Assembly: GCA_018894105.1 (NCBI GenBank)
Contig: CM032121.1
Coordinates: forward strand, 5,064,507 to 5,128,506
DNA: 64,000 bases
From: Jacaranda mimosifolia
Lineage: Eukaryota > Streptophyta > Magnoliopsida > Lamiales > Bignoniaceae
Reading direction: 5' to 3'
The first letter of the stretch is position 1. The number at the start of each line of letters is the position of its first letter. This document shows positions 36,268 through 56,022 of this stretch, one piece after another. The notes under the pieces were generated by a model that had not been told where the DNA came from, made no database searches, and saw only the letters and a list, made by a program, of their open reading frames with translations. The translations under genes and the position numbers were made by a program.

Positions 36268-36402
36268 GGGATCGTTTGTTTTCATTTTCAGAAGCCATTT
36301 TCATCTTCTTCTGAAAATGAAAACAAAAAACTATCATTAAATTTTTCAACCCCTATTATTACCTTAATCATTTTTCATCTTCCCATGAAACCAAATGGGC
36401 TC
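36268..36402. mobile_element. Short Tourist-like MITE (135 bp)
   Basis: TSD TAA on both sides (36265-36267, 36403-36405). Ends GGGATCGTTTG and CCAAATGGGCTC are inverted repeats, and the interior is a hairpin-like TTTTCATTTTC/GAAAATGAAAA arrangement. Confidence 0.72.
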
Positions 36403-37187
36403 TAAGCAACTCTAATTAAATTTTAGTATCAACATGATCATATTGGCTACTTGAGGTGTTCCAATGAAGAGCTATATATGATAGAAACGGCCAAGTAGAT
36501 GACTTGAATCGAGCTAATCATCGATTTGGCTATTTAAGTCTGATCAATAGAATATTTGCCAAAAGTCACACAAAAAATTGTTTTGTGTGTAGATAACTTA
36601 GTAAATTATGGATGATCTAACCATGATATTTGCAAGGATCATGTGCAATGAGGCGCAAGGAGTTCTTGGCCTTAAGGGTTCGATTAAGTCATCATCATAT
36701 ACGAATAAAAAAATTAATTGAATTTAAGAAAAAATAATTATATTCCTTTATTAATAAGATTTGCAACGTTTCTCAATGAATAAAAAATTGGGGGTATTCA
36801 TAAGAAATGAAAAAACAAAGATCTAATTCTGTAATATAAATTTTATACTACTAAAGTAGTCCCTCGTGGATTTTTGAAGTCTTCTTGTTAATTATGCGTC
36901 TTTGGACTTCATGACTTATCCTTTATACCATCAAACTATACTTTGAAAAAAAAAATATATATATATATATATATAAAATAAATATCACAATTAAAGTAGC
37001 AAGTAGAATACACTAGAAATTCAAGTTCTAGCTGATTGATTTTTTATTCAAAAGTTATGACTTTGTAGTTTTTATTGATTTAGTTCATTGAAATTCCATT
37101 CAATAAAATAAAACATTATAAATCTACAAAATAATAGGTAAAAATATTGTAAATAGAGCTGTTGTGTATCCATCGAGCAGTCATTTT

Positions 37188-37602
37188 TAGGGGTGCAATC
37201 GAGCAGAGTTGAGTTTGGGCAAAAATTTTGAATTAGAGCTCGATGAGTCTAAAATTTTAAGCTCAAGCTCGGGTCAACAAAAATTCAAGCTCGGCTCGAT
37301 AAGGCAAATGAATTCTAAAAAACTATAGGCTCGAGCTCAAACTCAAACTCAAACTCGAAATAAAAAAATAGTAATATAATATATATTTATTAATAAAATA
37401 AAAAATAATATTTAATTATATACTGGCTTGCGAGCCGGCTTCTGAGACGCGAGCCTAGATACAAACGACTTGAGATTGGCTCGAATTAGAACTTGAGCTC
37501 GATCCAGCTTGACTCGAGCTCGAACTGTTTCGAGCAGTTTGAGCTCGAGTCGATCTAATTCGAGCTCAGCTCATAATCCGGCTCGACTCGTTTGCACCCC
37601 TA
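37188..37602. mobile_element. hAT-like MITE, CTCGAGCT-rich
   Basis: A perfect 8-bp TSD GTCATTTT (37180-37187, 37603-37610). Termini TAGGGGTGCAA and TTGCACCCCTA are perfect inverted repeats of 11 bp. The arms carry many GAGCTCGA/TCGAGCTC blocks around an AT-rich core. 415 bp, non-coding. Related to the element at 53308. Confidence 0.9.
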
Positions 37603-40084
37603 GTCATTTTCCACCCAGATAGCTATTTTAATAAATTTAGAATTCAATAAACTCTCTACAATAACTTATCTTAGACCCGATCTAACTATGATAAAGATCA
37701 AATTATATTATTTTACAGCAAGAGATTTTAATGTTAGTGCAAAAAAAAGAATTAATATGCTGATTCTTCCCATCCTTCCACTTAAACCAAAACAAAAAGG
37801 AAGAAGAAAAATGAAACTTGAATGAGTTTAAAACTTGGATTAAAACTAACATTATTAATTAATAGAAAATGAGAACTGAAAGGAGAAAGTGGAATTGGTC
37901 CATCTTCCCAATGATTGGGCCCACCAATTTTGGGGCGGTTTTGGACCCACCTGCTGCGGACTAAAAAGGGTAAAGGAGAATATTTTGGGCCCACCAGAGA
38001 AAATACAGCGAAAAAGAAGAAATAAAAGCAACTGGTAATTTTTCGAAAGTCTTCTCCAGCCAGCGATGTACTTGAAAGAATAGGACTCATGGCCCTTTTT
38101 AATAATCAGAAGATTAATTTTTTTTTTAATTTTCTATGATAAAAAGAAAATATTAACTCTTTTTTAATAATGTTATCCTAAAACAATAATGAAAATTAAT
38201 AAAGGAGGAAAAGAAAAAGGTACACATCGATATATCGCGATGAGAATTATGATTTTTGTACTTTCTTATCACTGCTTGAAATGAAAAATGGCAAAAATAA
38301 TAATAAATTGTTTGGACTTTCTAATGCATCAATTGGTAATGGAAAAAAATGTTAATTTTTATTATTATTAGTGCTATTACTATCATCTTTTGTAACTTTT
38401 TTTTTCTTTTTTGGGAATTCAATCCGAAGGATAGAAATTGCTTTCTTGATTAAGATGTTCATTTTTTCTAATTAAGTAGCTCAATTACTACCGTAATTGT
38501 TTAGGTTTGTTGCTTCAAAAGTAAGGAACTTACAAAGGCATAAGACATGAGTAGTGGGGGTGTAAACAGATATTAAATTGATTGAATATATTATTTTTAT
38601 ATTCGTATTTGTTTAACATTTTGAATGTTCGAATATGGATGCGCATTTGACAGATACTTAAGAATGATATCCGAATTCATATTCATCGGATATATTAGTA
38701 GTCGATTATAATTATTCAGATATATCAGATTTAATTAAAGTTATCTATATTCGAATTATTTTTTTGATATTCATATTAGATAATAATTATTTAAATATTT
38801 ATTTATGAATATTCAAATATGTGAATCTATGAACCTATAACAAATAAATATTTTTAATTAATAGAATGAACTATACAATTTCATTAAAAAGAAAGCAATC
38901 AAACAAATAGCATAATTTCTAATTAACAATTGACTTTATAATTGATTATTAGTATTAATTAACTATATTAATTATAAATCAACCAATAATAATTATGTTG
39001 ATTAATTTTATTCTTCAAATTTTTCTCTATATTATAATAATTTTTTAAATTTAATCTTTTTCTTTTTTTTTTCAATTCTTCAATTATGATTTATACATAC
39101 ATATATGGATTATGAGTTTTTTTTATCAAACAATATAAATAATATATTATTTAATAAATATATATTCGAAGCGAATATTAAACGAATCAGATACGCATTT
39201 ATCAAATTTGTATTCATTTATAATCGACTATCTATTAATCGGATACGGATAATATTCATTTTAAATGGATGTGAATAAATTTTATATAAAGGAATACGAA
39301 TGCAAACGGTAAATAAATTTTCGAATATCCATTTATAACCATATTTGAAGTAGAAAGAAAACTGCAGCAACAAGACAAGTAAAACAGCAAAAAAATCACA
39401 ATATAAGGGGGGTGGGGGGTGGGGTGGGGCATGGATCAAGTTGTTCTCTTAAGACGAGGTCATAATCTTTCTCAAAATATTGGCTCAATACGATTAATAA
39501 TTGTGTCGCCTATAGAATACAATTATGTAGATCCACCATGAACCTGTACTATTAGGTAAAGCAAAAACTACACAAGACATTTATATGTACGAATCTCAAA
39601 GTAAGAATGAATACAGAAAATGTACAGAGAAAGTAAGTAGATTGTGTATTCTGACAAACACAAAGGCCCCCTTTGTATAGTGGTGAAAAGATTGTGTTAC
39701 ACCAAAATTCAAATCAAATTATTTATAACGAAATTATAAAATCAAAGTAGAAAACATAGTAAGTGTCAGTGTTCACAAAATCTGTAGTAACGGATAACTG
39801 CTATCAATTTTTTCAAAATATAACAGAGAGCATATATGAAATTTCTGATATATCCTCCACTTTCCTCCCTCTTGAACGTACTGAAAGCTTGTGACAACTG
39901 TAAGATAATATATATTATTTAGTTCAAGATTTAATATTTTTTGTGGGGTATATTTTTATTAAAATATCCAACAGAAGCTATTACCTTATGGAAATTAAAA
40001 CCTCCGCAAAACAAAGACATATGTAGAGATTTTATATGTGTTTTGTTGAACCAACTCTAAGGAGACAAAATATTAGTAGACTAA
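37603..40084. other. Spacer with GGCCCAC island and degenerate repeat
   Basis: 37885-38050 is a GC-richer island with three GGNCCCAC motifs. About 38555-39345 is a repeat-like AT-rich segment that begins GTGGGGGTGTAAACAG and has internal ATTCGAATAT blocks, suggestive of a decayed hAT-like element without a clear right end. The rest has no gene. Confidence 0.45.
37885..38050. promoter_or_regulatory. Island with three TCP-type GGNCCCAC motifs
   Basis: GGGCCCAC at 37917-37924, GGACCCAC at 37943-37950 and GGGCCCAC at 37987-37994 lie within 78 bp, all in the same orientation and in locally GC-rich DNA. No neighbouring gene start is visible; the nearest gene on that strand is SCL4-like, 6.5 kb away. 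Confidence 0.4.
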
Positions 40085-40470
40085 GAGGGTGTTTGGCTAA
40101 ATTTATTTTAAACATCTTATAAGCTTCTACATCTGATAAGATATTTTTGGAGCTTATAAAATGTTAGATCTTATTTTAAAATAAATTGTTGAAGTGTTTG
40201 GATAAAATAAGATCTTGGAGCTTATAAGATATTAATAATAACAATTGTGTAATTAAAATGGTTAAAAATGAAGGAGTTTGTTAAGATCTTAAAAATAAGT
40301 TAGAGTCTCCTTACTTTTTTCAAAAGAGCTTATAAGCTCTTAACATCTTATTTTAGGATTTTATAAGCTATTTTTTAAAAAAATTTACCAAACACTTTTT
40401 ATCAACTTATAAGCTCTTAAACATCTTATAAGATATTTTGAAGAGCTTATAAGCTCACCCAAACACCTTC
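40085..40470. mobile_element. Tourist/Harbinger-like MITE, copy 3
   Basis: TSD TAA (40082-40084, 40471-40473). Starts GAGGGTGTTTGGCTAA and ends CCAAACACCTTC. 386 bp, non-coding, same orientation as copies 2 and 4. Confidence 0.87.
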
Positions 40471-40489
40471 TAAGTGCCATATGAGATTT

Positions 40490-40716
40490 TCGCCTAGTGG
40501 CTTGTAGTCAAATGGCATCGGTCTCTCTTATTAAGTAGGAGATCTTATATTCCACCTGTAATGGTCGCGTTGTGTACTTTATGTGCTTTGTATTTAATTT
40601 ATATTTTGATTATTTGATTTGAGAATAGGGATTTATTTGATTTGAAAATAGGAACATATTGCTTTATTGAAAATACCATTTCATCATTTGTAATATTTTT
40701 TAGAAAAAAAAAAAAA
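40490..40716 (+). mobile_element. SINE with 12-bp target-site duplication
   Basis: A perfect 12-bp direct repeat CATATGAGATTT flanks it (40478-40489, 40717-40728). The 227-bp body starts with a tRNA-like head (A box TAGTCAAATGG) and ends in an A-rich tail. The 3' body matches the SINE at 57042 (ATTTGTAA, then ATTTTTTAGAAAA before the tail). Confidence 0.85.
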
Positions 40717-40751
40717 CATATGAGATTTCCGATAAATTTATCAATGACTCA

Positions 40752-41138
40752 GAGGGTGTTTGACTAAGCTTATTTTAAACATATTATAAACTCCTACATC
40801 TTATAAGATGTTTTTGAAGCTTATAAGATGTTATATCTTATTTTCAAAATAAGTTGTTAAAGTATTTGGATAAAATAAGATAATGGAGCTTATAAGATGT
40901 TAATAATGGCAAGTCTGTATTTAAAATAGTTAAAAATGAAGGAGCTTGTTAAGATCTTAAAAATAAGTTATGGTCTCCCTACTTTTTTTAAAAGAGCTTA
41001 CAAGCTCCGAACATTTTATTTTAGAATCTTATAAGCTTTTTTTTTAAAAAAAATTTCAAATATTTTTTATCAACTTATAAGCTCTTAAACATCTTATAAG
41101 ATGTTTTGAGGAACTTGTATGTTCGAGCAAACACCTTC
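40752..41138. mobile_element. Tourist/Harbinger-like MITE, copy 4
   Basis: Starts GAGGGTGTTTGACTAA and ends AAACACCTTC. Flanks TCA (left) and TTA (right) fit a mutated 3-bp TSD. 387 bp. With copy 3 and the SINE it forms a cluster of insertions spanning about 1.05 kb. Confidence 0.82.
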
Positions 41139-44100
41139 TTAATCCATAAGTGGGAGTTGTCTATATAAAAGTAGTGAGCAATATCGACACGTTAGTTTTT
41201 AGAGTTCAAAAATGAGAAGTTCCCTGTGCTATTTTATCAACATCCCATCCCTAAAATAGAGTGAGATTAGTGTGCCAAAGTTGCACAAAAACTAAATTTT
41301 CTTCTTTGAAGTGTAAATTTCCTCTCTACTTTATATTTTCCATTGTTACAAAAAGAGTAAAGATCGGATTCAAACTTGAAGAAAGAGATTAGTTTATAAC
41401 ACAAATTAGGTTGATGGATGTGAGAAAAATGTGAGGTGATATTGAGTTGGATGTGGACAAGTGAAGAATAGGAAAAGGAGGGACCATCCCTTTGGCTTTA
41501 ATTAGGATCATTACATATCATTTTTTGATGGGGAAGAAAGAAAGTGATGTGCGTGAAGGAAAATAAATACAAGACTAGTCTTCTTGTCCTAATTTCAATG
41601 TTCAGCAACAGACCTGCCCACAAAGAATTCATGCTGAAAACGATATATTCATATGGTACATATGTAATTTGAATAAAGAAGAATTATTTTTCTCGGACGT
41701 AGTAGTTTGAGTTGGTTTGAATTATTAAATAATGAGATTGGGTCGATTTGAATTTGGTAATTTTGGAATTGTTGAAGTTTGCTTCATTAACGAAAACCCT
41801 TCAACATTTAGGGTTTGAGATTAGGAGATAAAAATGTTGTAAGAGAAGTAAATGCAAAAATATGATTGTATTAATTGTGTAATTAAATGGAGTGATCTAG
41901 AGGCGATTGATATTTACATGTTAGGTACTCTAATAGACGAGATTTTCTAAATTTTATTTTGGTTCGGGTTGGTCCAAAATGATTCAAATTACCAAAAATG
42001 TAAATCTTGAGGGTGTTGAGAAATTATTCAAAATTTTAAGAGTATTTTTTATATGTACTTGCATAAATATCTATATGATATGTGTAAAAGTGTGAGGGTC
42101 CTAACAATTAGGTTTGTTTGTCGTTTTATAAGTTGACAAAATTCATTATATTGCAAAATAGTAACGAGATAATTTTTTCCCTTTTTCTTTTTTTCTTTTT
42201 TTACTTCCCTCTCTATTTTTTTCTGGTAATTTATTTTAATTAATTATTTTATTTCATCTTAATTTTTTTCATCTATCCAAAATATTAAAAATTACCATAA
42301 TATATCTTATTTTATATAATATAAATTTTAGCATATGCATCCAACATCAAAATTGCCAGTATATACATGGAGAGGGAGAGGGAGAGGGAGAGGGAGGGAG
42401 AGGCTGATTAAATTTCATTATCCCTCAATAAATGAGATGACGTGGAAATCAAAAGTGCTTCATTTATGGCTAATCTTTTTCCCCTTTTAGGTCACGCCCT
42501 TTAATCTTATCTTCTCTTAAAATCTCTTTTCACACTATCTTTTGATTTTGATTTTGATTTTTTTGGTTTAATGCCATAATATTTTTAAGAAATATATTTA
42601 TTTTGAATTTTTGAATAAATAAAAAAATTATAATAAAGTGATAACAGTGGGGCTACTACAGTGGTAAATAGTGGATTTTAAATAATAGTTACTTTATGCA
42701 TAAAAATATAATTACAATGACTAAAAAATATATTATAAGAAGATATACTTGAAAACACACCAAAATGGGCTGATCTAAGCATTTATTAAAGAACTGACAA
42801 TTTTGGCACACCCAATTAATGTGTGTTAAATTTTTTTATGATATAAAATAAATAAAACACTCATTTGTTCGTCTATATGCTACTATATTTTTCAATATTG
42901 TCAGTGCATTTATTTAAATTTTTTAGGATAAATCAATAAATTCAATTATTTTCAAAATATAATACGGTAATAATGAAACTATAGAACTCATTAATAAAGT
43001 ATAAATAATACTTACAATTTCTTTTATATTGTTACTTTACAAAAACTGTATTGACAAAGATTAAAAGATAGTAAGAAAAATATTTTAGAAAGATCAATTA
43101 AAGCAAACTTGCAAGGAGACTTCCAATACTTGAAATTCACTGGTTTTTGTGTTATTCCTATAGTACCCTTCTACTGATTGAGACATTACATGGGAGGACT
43201 ACCTTCAGTTTTATGTAATCTACAATTTGGTCAGAATTTTGTTTGCATCTAGCCGCCCTTTTTTTCTCACATAAATTGCCACCCTAAGTTTGGTCCAACG
43301 TCACAGCTCATATCTATTTTGGAGCCAAATTTCGTAATTTTGTCCCAAAGCAAGAAAAATAGATAGGGAAAAATAATTGGCATTTTATTTATTTATACAC
43401 CGACACATATATTAAAAATTTATTAGAATTTAAGTTCGATTTCCATATATATAAATATAAAAATAATGCTCTTAAAAATTGAAGACAGTGTAAAATATGA
43501 GCCCAACGAGTTGGAATAAAACTCATAAAAGAGATTATTATTTTTATATAATTTAATTATATCAAAGTCTAAAAAATTTATTTTCACGACCGTTTGAATC
43601 TTTTTGTGTGTTTAACTGGATTGGTCAGAAAATGGTTTAAATTCATTTATTTTTAATTTAAGAGTGTTTAATCAGTGAACTATTACACATACTTTTTAAT
43701 GTGGCTGTTTTAGACAATTTTTGTTCTAACTCTATACCTCTGCACTTTTTATTATGGAGCAATCATTCAAAAGTTTTAATTCTCGATTAAGATTATTTTC
43801 CCCTTGTGATATCTTAGTATTAAAAGGTGATTAATATTTAATTTAATGTAATTGACAATAATTCTTTAATTATAATAACATAAAAAAACTTGTACAAGTA
43901 AGAAAATAAATATAAGTAAATTTCGTATTAAATTGAATCGCCTGAAGTCTTTAACATTCCCTTCGACACTTCAAGAATTGAAAGGATTATTTAATTTTAA
44001 ACCCCATCAAACTCTTGCAGAAATAATACTGAAACACCGGTCAAAATAAGGGTATCCCGTAAATGATGACAAGGGTTCTTAGTCAAAGTAATAATAGAGT

Positions 44101-45180
44101 AATTTCTTCATCCAAGACCGCTAATTAGTGGGACTTTTTTTTTTTAAAGGGTTGGTTGAATGGTTGATAGTAGAAGAAGTTGCTAGTGGCAGACACTGTA
44201 TTACATTTGACAAATCACATGAAGCACTCAATAGCATACTTTAATAATAAACTTGTCTAGTCTCAGTTTTCCCTTTATCATCACTACTTGATTGCTAATC
44301 AGGACATTAATCCTAATTATATACATGTAAAAAAATACAATTTTTTTTTTGTTGATTTAATTGTACTTTATTGCAAGTGATTTTCAGGCTGGTTTTCAGC
44401 AATACCATCATAGCAAATTGCAAATAGATAGAATGATATTGAGTTGATGACCACTTTTTTTTTTTTTTTAATATATTCCAAATTTTAAAATAAAATTATA
44501 TTTATTACACCTATCAAACTAACAATCACCAAACCTGGTACCAACGGGTCAATCTATTGATGATGGGCATCATCATCATGGTACATTGGTATGTATTATT
44601 TTATCTGCAATAGCAGCATAATTAATTTTTTTCCCTGCATTAATTACTTTAATTATTTTCTGACATAATAAAAAAATCGATTATTATACAGAACTTGCAC
44701 GATCAGGGGCAAGCGTTCATCTAAGCTAAACTTACTCTCTTGTCTTTTTCTGGGTGGCCCCAGACATCATCTTTCTCTCTCATTTTCTTAGTACTTACTC
44801 TCTGTAGCATTCTGATCAAATTCCTATTCAATCAAACTGTACTTTAATCCACTTGAAAATTAATACTATTTGCACTACGACCTCAGATTTCTGCCAACTT
44901 TCAATCTAATAAAATGAAATTGAAGACATAAGTCTGCAATCTTAAGAAAAATGTTCTAATCCATGGAGCAAACTCCATTCTCAAGATAATCAACCAAAAT
45001 ATGGCAATAAGTGCGAGAAACTACATGATTATGCACAACTCAGGTTGCATCAGATCAGCGCAGCTGTATGCTACAATTATTACCAAAATTTATACCCCTT
45101 TTATTAATTTATTGCAACCTTAACTTCAGCAGAAAAATCAATTCCCTGAGCAGTCCAATTTTCACTCATTGGCAAGCATA
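41139..45180. other. AT-rich spacer upstream of the SDH1 3' end
   Basis: No gene found. Contains a GGGAGA microsatellite (42369-42402), several T and A runs, and CAT trinucleotide repeats near 44560-44580. The last few hundred bases before 45181 (more balanced composition) should include the SDH1 3' UTR. Confidence 0.45.
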
Positions 45181-51322
<6,142 letters not shown>

Positions 51323-53299
51323 CTTCACTAACTGTATCTATATTTGTGTGTATAGATTGTATACGCTGATGTTGAATTCGTGTTTGTCTGTGTGTACGAG
51401 GTGACGGAATGTATCCGAATGGAATATATAACTAAAGAAATGGACCAACAAAAATATTCTGTAATTGGGGAAGAGACTTGATGATGTTTTGGGCTGCTAA
51501 CTATTGACTGGTAATTCAGAATTTAGTCATGTTTGCCCCTGGATTATCTGTTTAAATACGCAAACGCCATTCTAGCCAAATAACAAATAGTATAGATTAT
51601 ATTGTATTGTGTATTTTATTTTAAATCATTTTTTATTTATATTAATGAATTAAAATAAAATTTATTAAAATAACCAAAGAACATATATTATCATACAAAA
51701 TAAATTCATAATTAATATTCCTGCAATTGGGCGATAGTTCTGGAGGTTTAGGATCCAAGAGGTTTGGCAGAGGAAATTTTGGTGGAGGAATAGACGCGCA
51801 GACAATTTTCCAGCCACGACGGAACCCTAGCCTCGTGGCCCGTGCCCACTCCACTAACTTCCAAACGAAATTCAATTTGGTAACTTATTAAGAAAATGGG
51901 ACATTACGTAATTTACATAATTGCCCTTTGGTTTCCAACCTTATTATTTGGGTAATTGAAATTTTGTACCTCTAAATTGCAAATTATTGGTATTTTCCAA
52001 CTTAAAATTGTTAAAAAAAATAGCTTGGTTAACTTCAATTAATATTTATTTACCATAATGGGTTTTATGGCACTTTTCGACTGAAATTTATACCAAAAAT
52101 TGATTTTGTCAGAATAATAGGAAGAAAATATTTAATTGGTATTCGTGCTTAGTGATAAAAATCCGTTTCTTCTATTTCTCTCCTTCTGCATAGTACCGAT
52201 AAAAAAGCAAATATATATCAAATGAATTTACCATATGTTAAAAATGGTAGGTCTAACATTTTTGAAATTGATTATGAAAGAAATAATTGTAGTAAAATTA
52301 ATTTCTACAATAATTATTCCAATGAAATTTGATGGTGACAAAAAAATGGTTTCATGAACTTGCGATCTGGCCGATAGCACCATTTTTCTAGTTTTTACAA
52401 TTTGTTGATTATTGTACTTTATAATGGTTTTAATTTAATTTCCAGGTCCTCTATGTGACTTATGGTTATCTAAAAAGTCATTTTTTTCATTTACCCATAT
52501 ATATGCGTAAAAAAATTATTGAATTTTGAACCTCAAACTTCATACATATAAGTTTGATGGTGATACCATTGGGTCATTTAACCACTCAAACATAATTTCA
52601 TATTTAGCCTATTTTGTTTTATGGATTATAATAGAAAATTATGAATCTATATTCTTTTAATAAAAAAAAAAAATTATGGCTGGATTACTCTATATGAAAT
52701 TCAAATTTATAATCGTTCTATTTATAATAATAAAATTTACCATTAAACCATCCATTTCTCTGTAATAAAAAATTATAGAACGTCCCAAATTCAAATATAA
52801 TTTCAGGAGTTCTAACCATCGAGACAAGCGATTTTTTAAGCTACAACTGAAAATTAACCTTTGAATTCAATAAGCACTTCCAAGCTGGAGCACGATGCGG
52901 GAAGAAGCCCAATTCTAATTGGGAGAAGCTTGGCCCAAGTTTAATAATGTAATTTAAATTGCATTAGAAATCGTAAAATTTGATTTTTCTCTTTTTCTTT
53001 CTCATTTCCACTAAATAAAGCTTATTTCTCAACCCATGCGGAAGTATAAAATGCTTTTACTTGCATTTTGTCATCGATGGGAAATGATCTTTTTGGGCTT
53101 TTAGATTTGAGGCAAAGCCCAATAACATTTGAACAAAGTTTAATTGGGCCAAAGTGCTTAGAATGGTAAATTACTAAATGTGTGTTGGGCTGTGCAAAAA
53201 CTATGTATATTAAGTACGTGGGCTAAATAAGATAAAAGTATTCTTCTTGTGCTCTTATCGATCCACATAAAGAGGGCTGAAAAACCACTAAACATCTAA
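51323..53299. other. SDH1 promoter and gene-free spacer
   Basis: 51323-51470 is the likely leader and core promoter of SDH1. A GC-richer patch at 51730-51850 may be a distal promoter segment. The rest is AT-rich; a frame on the minus strand at 51642-51875 is not recognisable as a protein. Confidence 0.45.
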
Positions 53300-53307
53300 T
53301 TTATCAC

Positions 53308-54176
53308 TAGGGTTGCAACAAGCAGAGTTCGAGCTGAGCATAGCAAAAATTTAAGCTCAAACGAGCTCAAGCTCATCAAATTTCAAATTTTAGGCTCAAG
53401 TTTGAGCTCGTTGATAAATATCAGGCTCAAACTTGAGCTCGATGAGCTGATAAGATATCGAGCTACGATCGAGCTTGGGCCAACCTTGAGCTCTCCAGCG
53501 TCTTTCACATTCATTGAGCTCAATTTAGTCGTTGCTATTTTCCATGGATTCTCAATAAATAATATCTATTCGCAAATCCAACAACATTATCAATTTTTCT
53601 AGCAGTCAAATCAATTTCTTATAAATTTCAAGTAAGATTATTGCTTTGACTTTTGAAGTTTGAACATTAAAATATAAAAATAAATTTGTTAAGATAACGA
53701 TGAATTTCATTTCATACTTGCATTATTATATTTGAAAAATATGCAAGTAATCATATGTAATACATTATACAATGAAATTTTATTATATATTTTTATATAA
53801 AATAATTTAAATTATAAAATTTATATTTTTCTAAATATATCATGCTATTATTTTTTAGTATTTTACAAATTATAAATTAGTATCTTATAAAATATTATTT
53901 ATTAGTAAGCAATATATAAGTGAATAATTGAATTGTAATTTGAAAATTACCTCAATATGTGGTACATAGTTTTTCAAATATTATTTTTAAATATTATTTA
54001 ATAGATATGTGTGTGTGTGTGTGTTATTTTAAACATACTATGGCTCGTGAGCTTCGAGCCACCATCTTAAAGTTCAAGCTCAATAAACTTGGCTCAAGTT
54101 CTTCGAGCTTGAGCTGAGCTTTTTCAGATCGGGTCGAACTGGCTCGTGAGCCGATTCGATTCAACTTACACCCCTA
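53308..54176. mobile_element. hAT-like MITE, GAGCTCAAGCTC-rich
   Basis: A perfect 8-bp TSD TTTATCAC (53300-53307, 54177-54184). Termini TAGGGTTGCAA and TTACACCCCTA are related to those of the 37188 element. The arms hold GAGCTCAAGCTC and CTTGAGCTC blocks, and the core is AT-rich. 869 bp. Short frames within are repeat translations. Confidence 0.87.
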
Positions 54177-54184
54177 TTTATCAC

Positions 54185-55307
54185 ATTGGCCCTGGGAGTG
54201 GTGTCGCCTCCATGAATTCACAAATTCCTATTTAGAGGACATTAATTTATTAACTCGTAGTTTTTACTTTTGCTAGTAGTTTAACACATTCTTCATTGTT
54301 ACTGTAAATTCAACCTCCAATACTTAATCTTTTTATATATTTTATAAATATTTCTATTAATTAAATCAAGTTTTAAATTTTATCAGATACACAGATTCGG
54401 TCCGTTATACTCAATGAATCGAATTCAAATAAACTTTTTCAACTGAATTTCACATCCATTACCATTTATTTTTCAGCCTTTAAGTGGAGAATAACATAAA
54501 ATCCATTACTATATAAAATATCCCCAACATTATAGACTCATCTTGAACAACAAATCTAATTCAATATTTTTCTTCAAACATTTAATTGGAATTTGGAAAT
54601 GTGGTTGTCTGTCATCAAGTGGGACTCTCATTTAAACATGGGATCTTCCCCACTACTCCCAACTGCCAAGCCTCTGCTTTGAATCAACAACAGGTCAAAG
54701 GGCAACAACAAGCCATATTATATGCACTAAGTTGAAATAATTTATGTTCGAAATTGAATTCATTAAAATTCCACAAATTACACTGACAAATTTAATAATA
54801 AAAAAATATTACTTAATATATAGAAAATAAAATATATAAATTTATGTAGTTTGACAAAAATTATGTACATTCGCAAGAGTTTAGCTCTTTCACTCTAATT
54901 GCCTCCCTATGAATGGATTTTGATGGTTGGTCACGGCTTCAGATTAAAATCCAATTTGTTGATAGCGGTATCTCAACTCACTTACACAATTATGAAAAAA
55001 ATTAGGAACTAATCCAAAAATCAAAATGTCAAAATTCAATATCTCGTTGGAGTATTAAAAAGAATAAGTCTCAAATTCTACGACTTTTTTGATTCTATTT
55101 TAATTATTCTGAGAAAAATATTTTGAAGAGCGCAACTTAAAGAGTTAGGTTATAGTGGAATGTAAGATATGTAATTTTCTTTTATTTTCCGGTGGCTTAT
55201 ATTGGGCGAAAAAATGATCATGTTTTTTTTTTTTTTTTGTTCTTTTCCACAATAAGATATATTCTGAGTGTACATAGATATTCTATTTGTAGATTTTTGT
55301 TGATTAA
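54185..55307. other. Gene-free AT-rich spacer
   Basis: No gene, delimited element or regulatory signal could be supported here. Confidence 0.4.
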
Positions 55308-55690
55308 GAGGGTGTTTGGGTGAGCTTATAAGCTCCTCATCTTATAAGATGTTTAAGAGCTTATAAGTTGATTTAAAAGTATTTGGTAATTTCTTTTAAA
55401 AAATAGCTTATAAGATTGTAAAATAAGATATTAAGAGTTTATAAGCTCTTTTAAAAAAAGTAAGATGACTCCAACTTATTTTTAAAATCTTAACAAGTTC
55501 CTTCATTTTTAGCCATTTTAATTACAAAATTACCATTATTAACATCTTATAAGTTCCAAGATCTTATTTTATCCAAATACTTGAACAACTTATTTTGAAA
55601 ATAAGATCTAACATCTTATAAGCTCTAAAAACATCTTATAAGATATAGTAGCTTATAAGATGTTTAAAATAAGTTTAGCCAAACACCCTC
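55308..55690. mobile_element. Tourist/Harbinger-like MITE, copy 5 (inverted)
   Basis: Starts GAGGGTGTTTGGGTGAGC, ends GCCAAACACCCTC; flanks TAA and TAC. It lies in the opposite orientation to copies 2-4. 383 bp. Confidence 0.85.
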
Positions 55691-56022
55691 TACGTGGAGT
55701 GAAAATGTGTTATTATTATTTTTTTGAAAAACATGAAATTAGGGTTTGATGTTGGGCGCATTTTGAGGAGGGAAAATGTTCAATTAGGTGGTGCTTGGCT
55801 TCAGGGATAAACATTTTGTTATATATTGTTCTCCCAATAAAAAATCATTTCGGGAGAACAATACAAAGCAAAGTCTATGAAAAATGAAATTCTGTATGTT
55901 AAATGAATTAAATTTAATGGCACTTTAGTAAATGAAAATAATTTTAACCATGGTGAAAGATTTAATTACTTAATATAAACTTATAATTCCATAACAAATT
56001 CAATAACAAATAGGCTACATAA

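Larger units (their letters stand above)
33986..37187. other. AT-rich spacer with SINE and two Tourist-like MITEs
   Basis: Contains a SINE-like head at 34555-34720 and Tourist-like elements at 35516-35891 and 36268-36402. Otherwise AT-rich; no gene seen. Confidence 0.5.
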
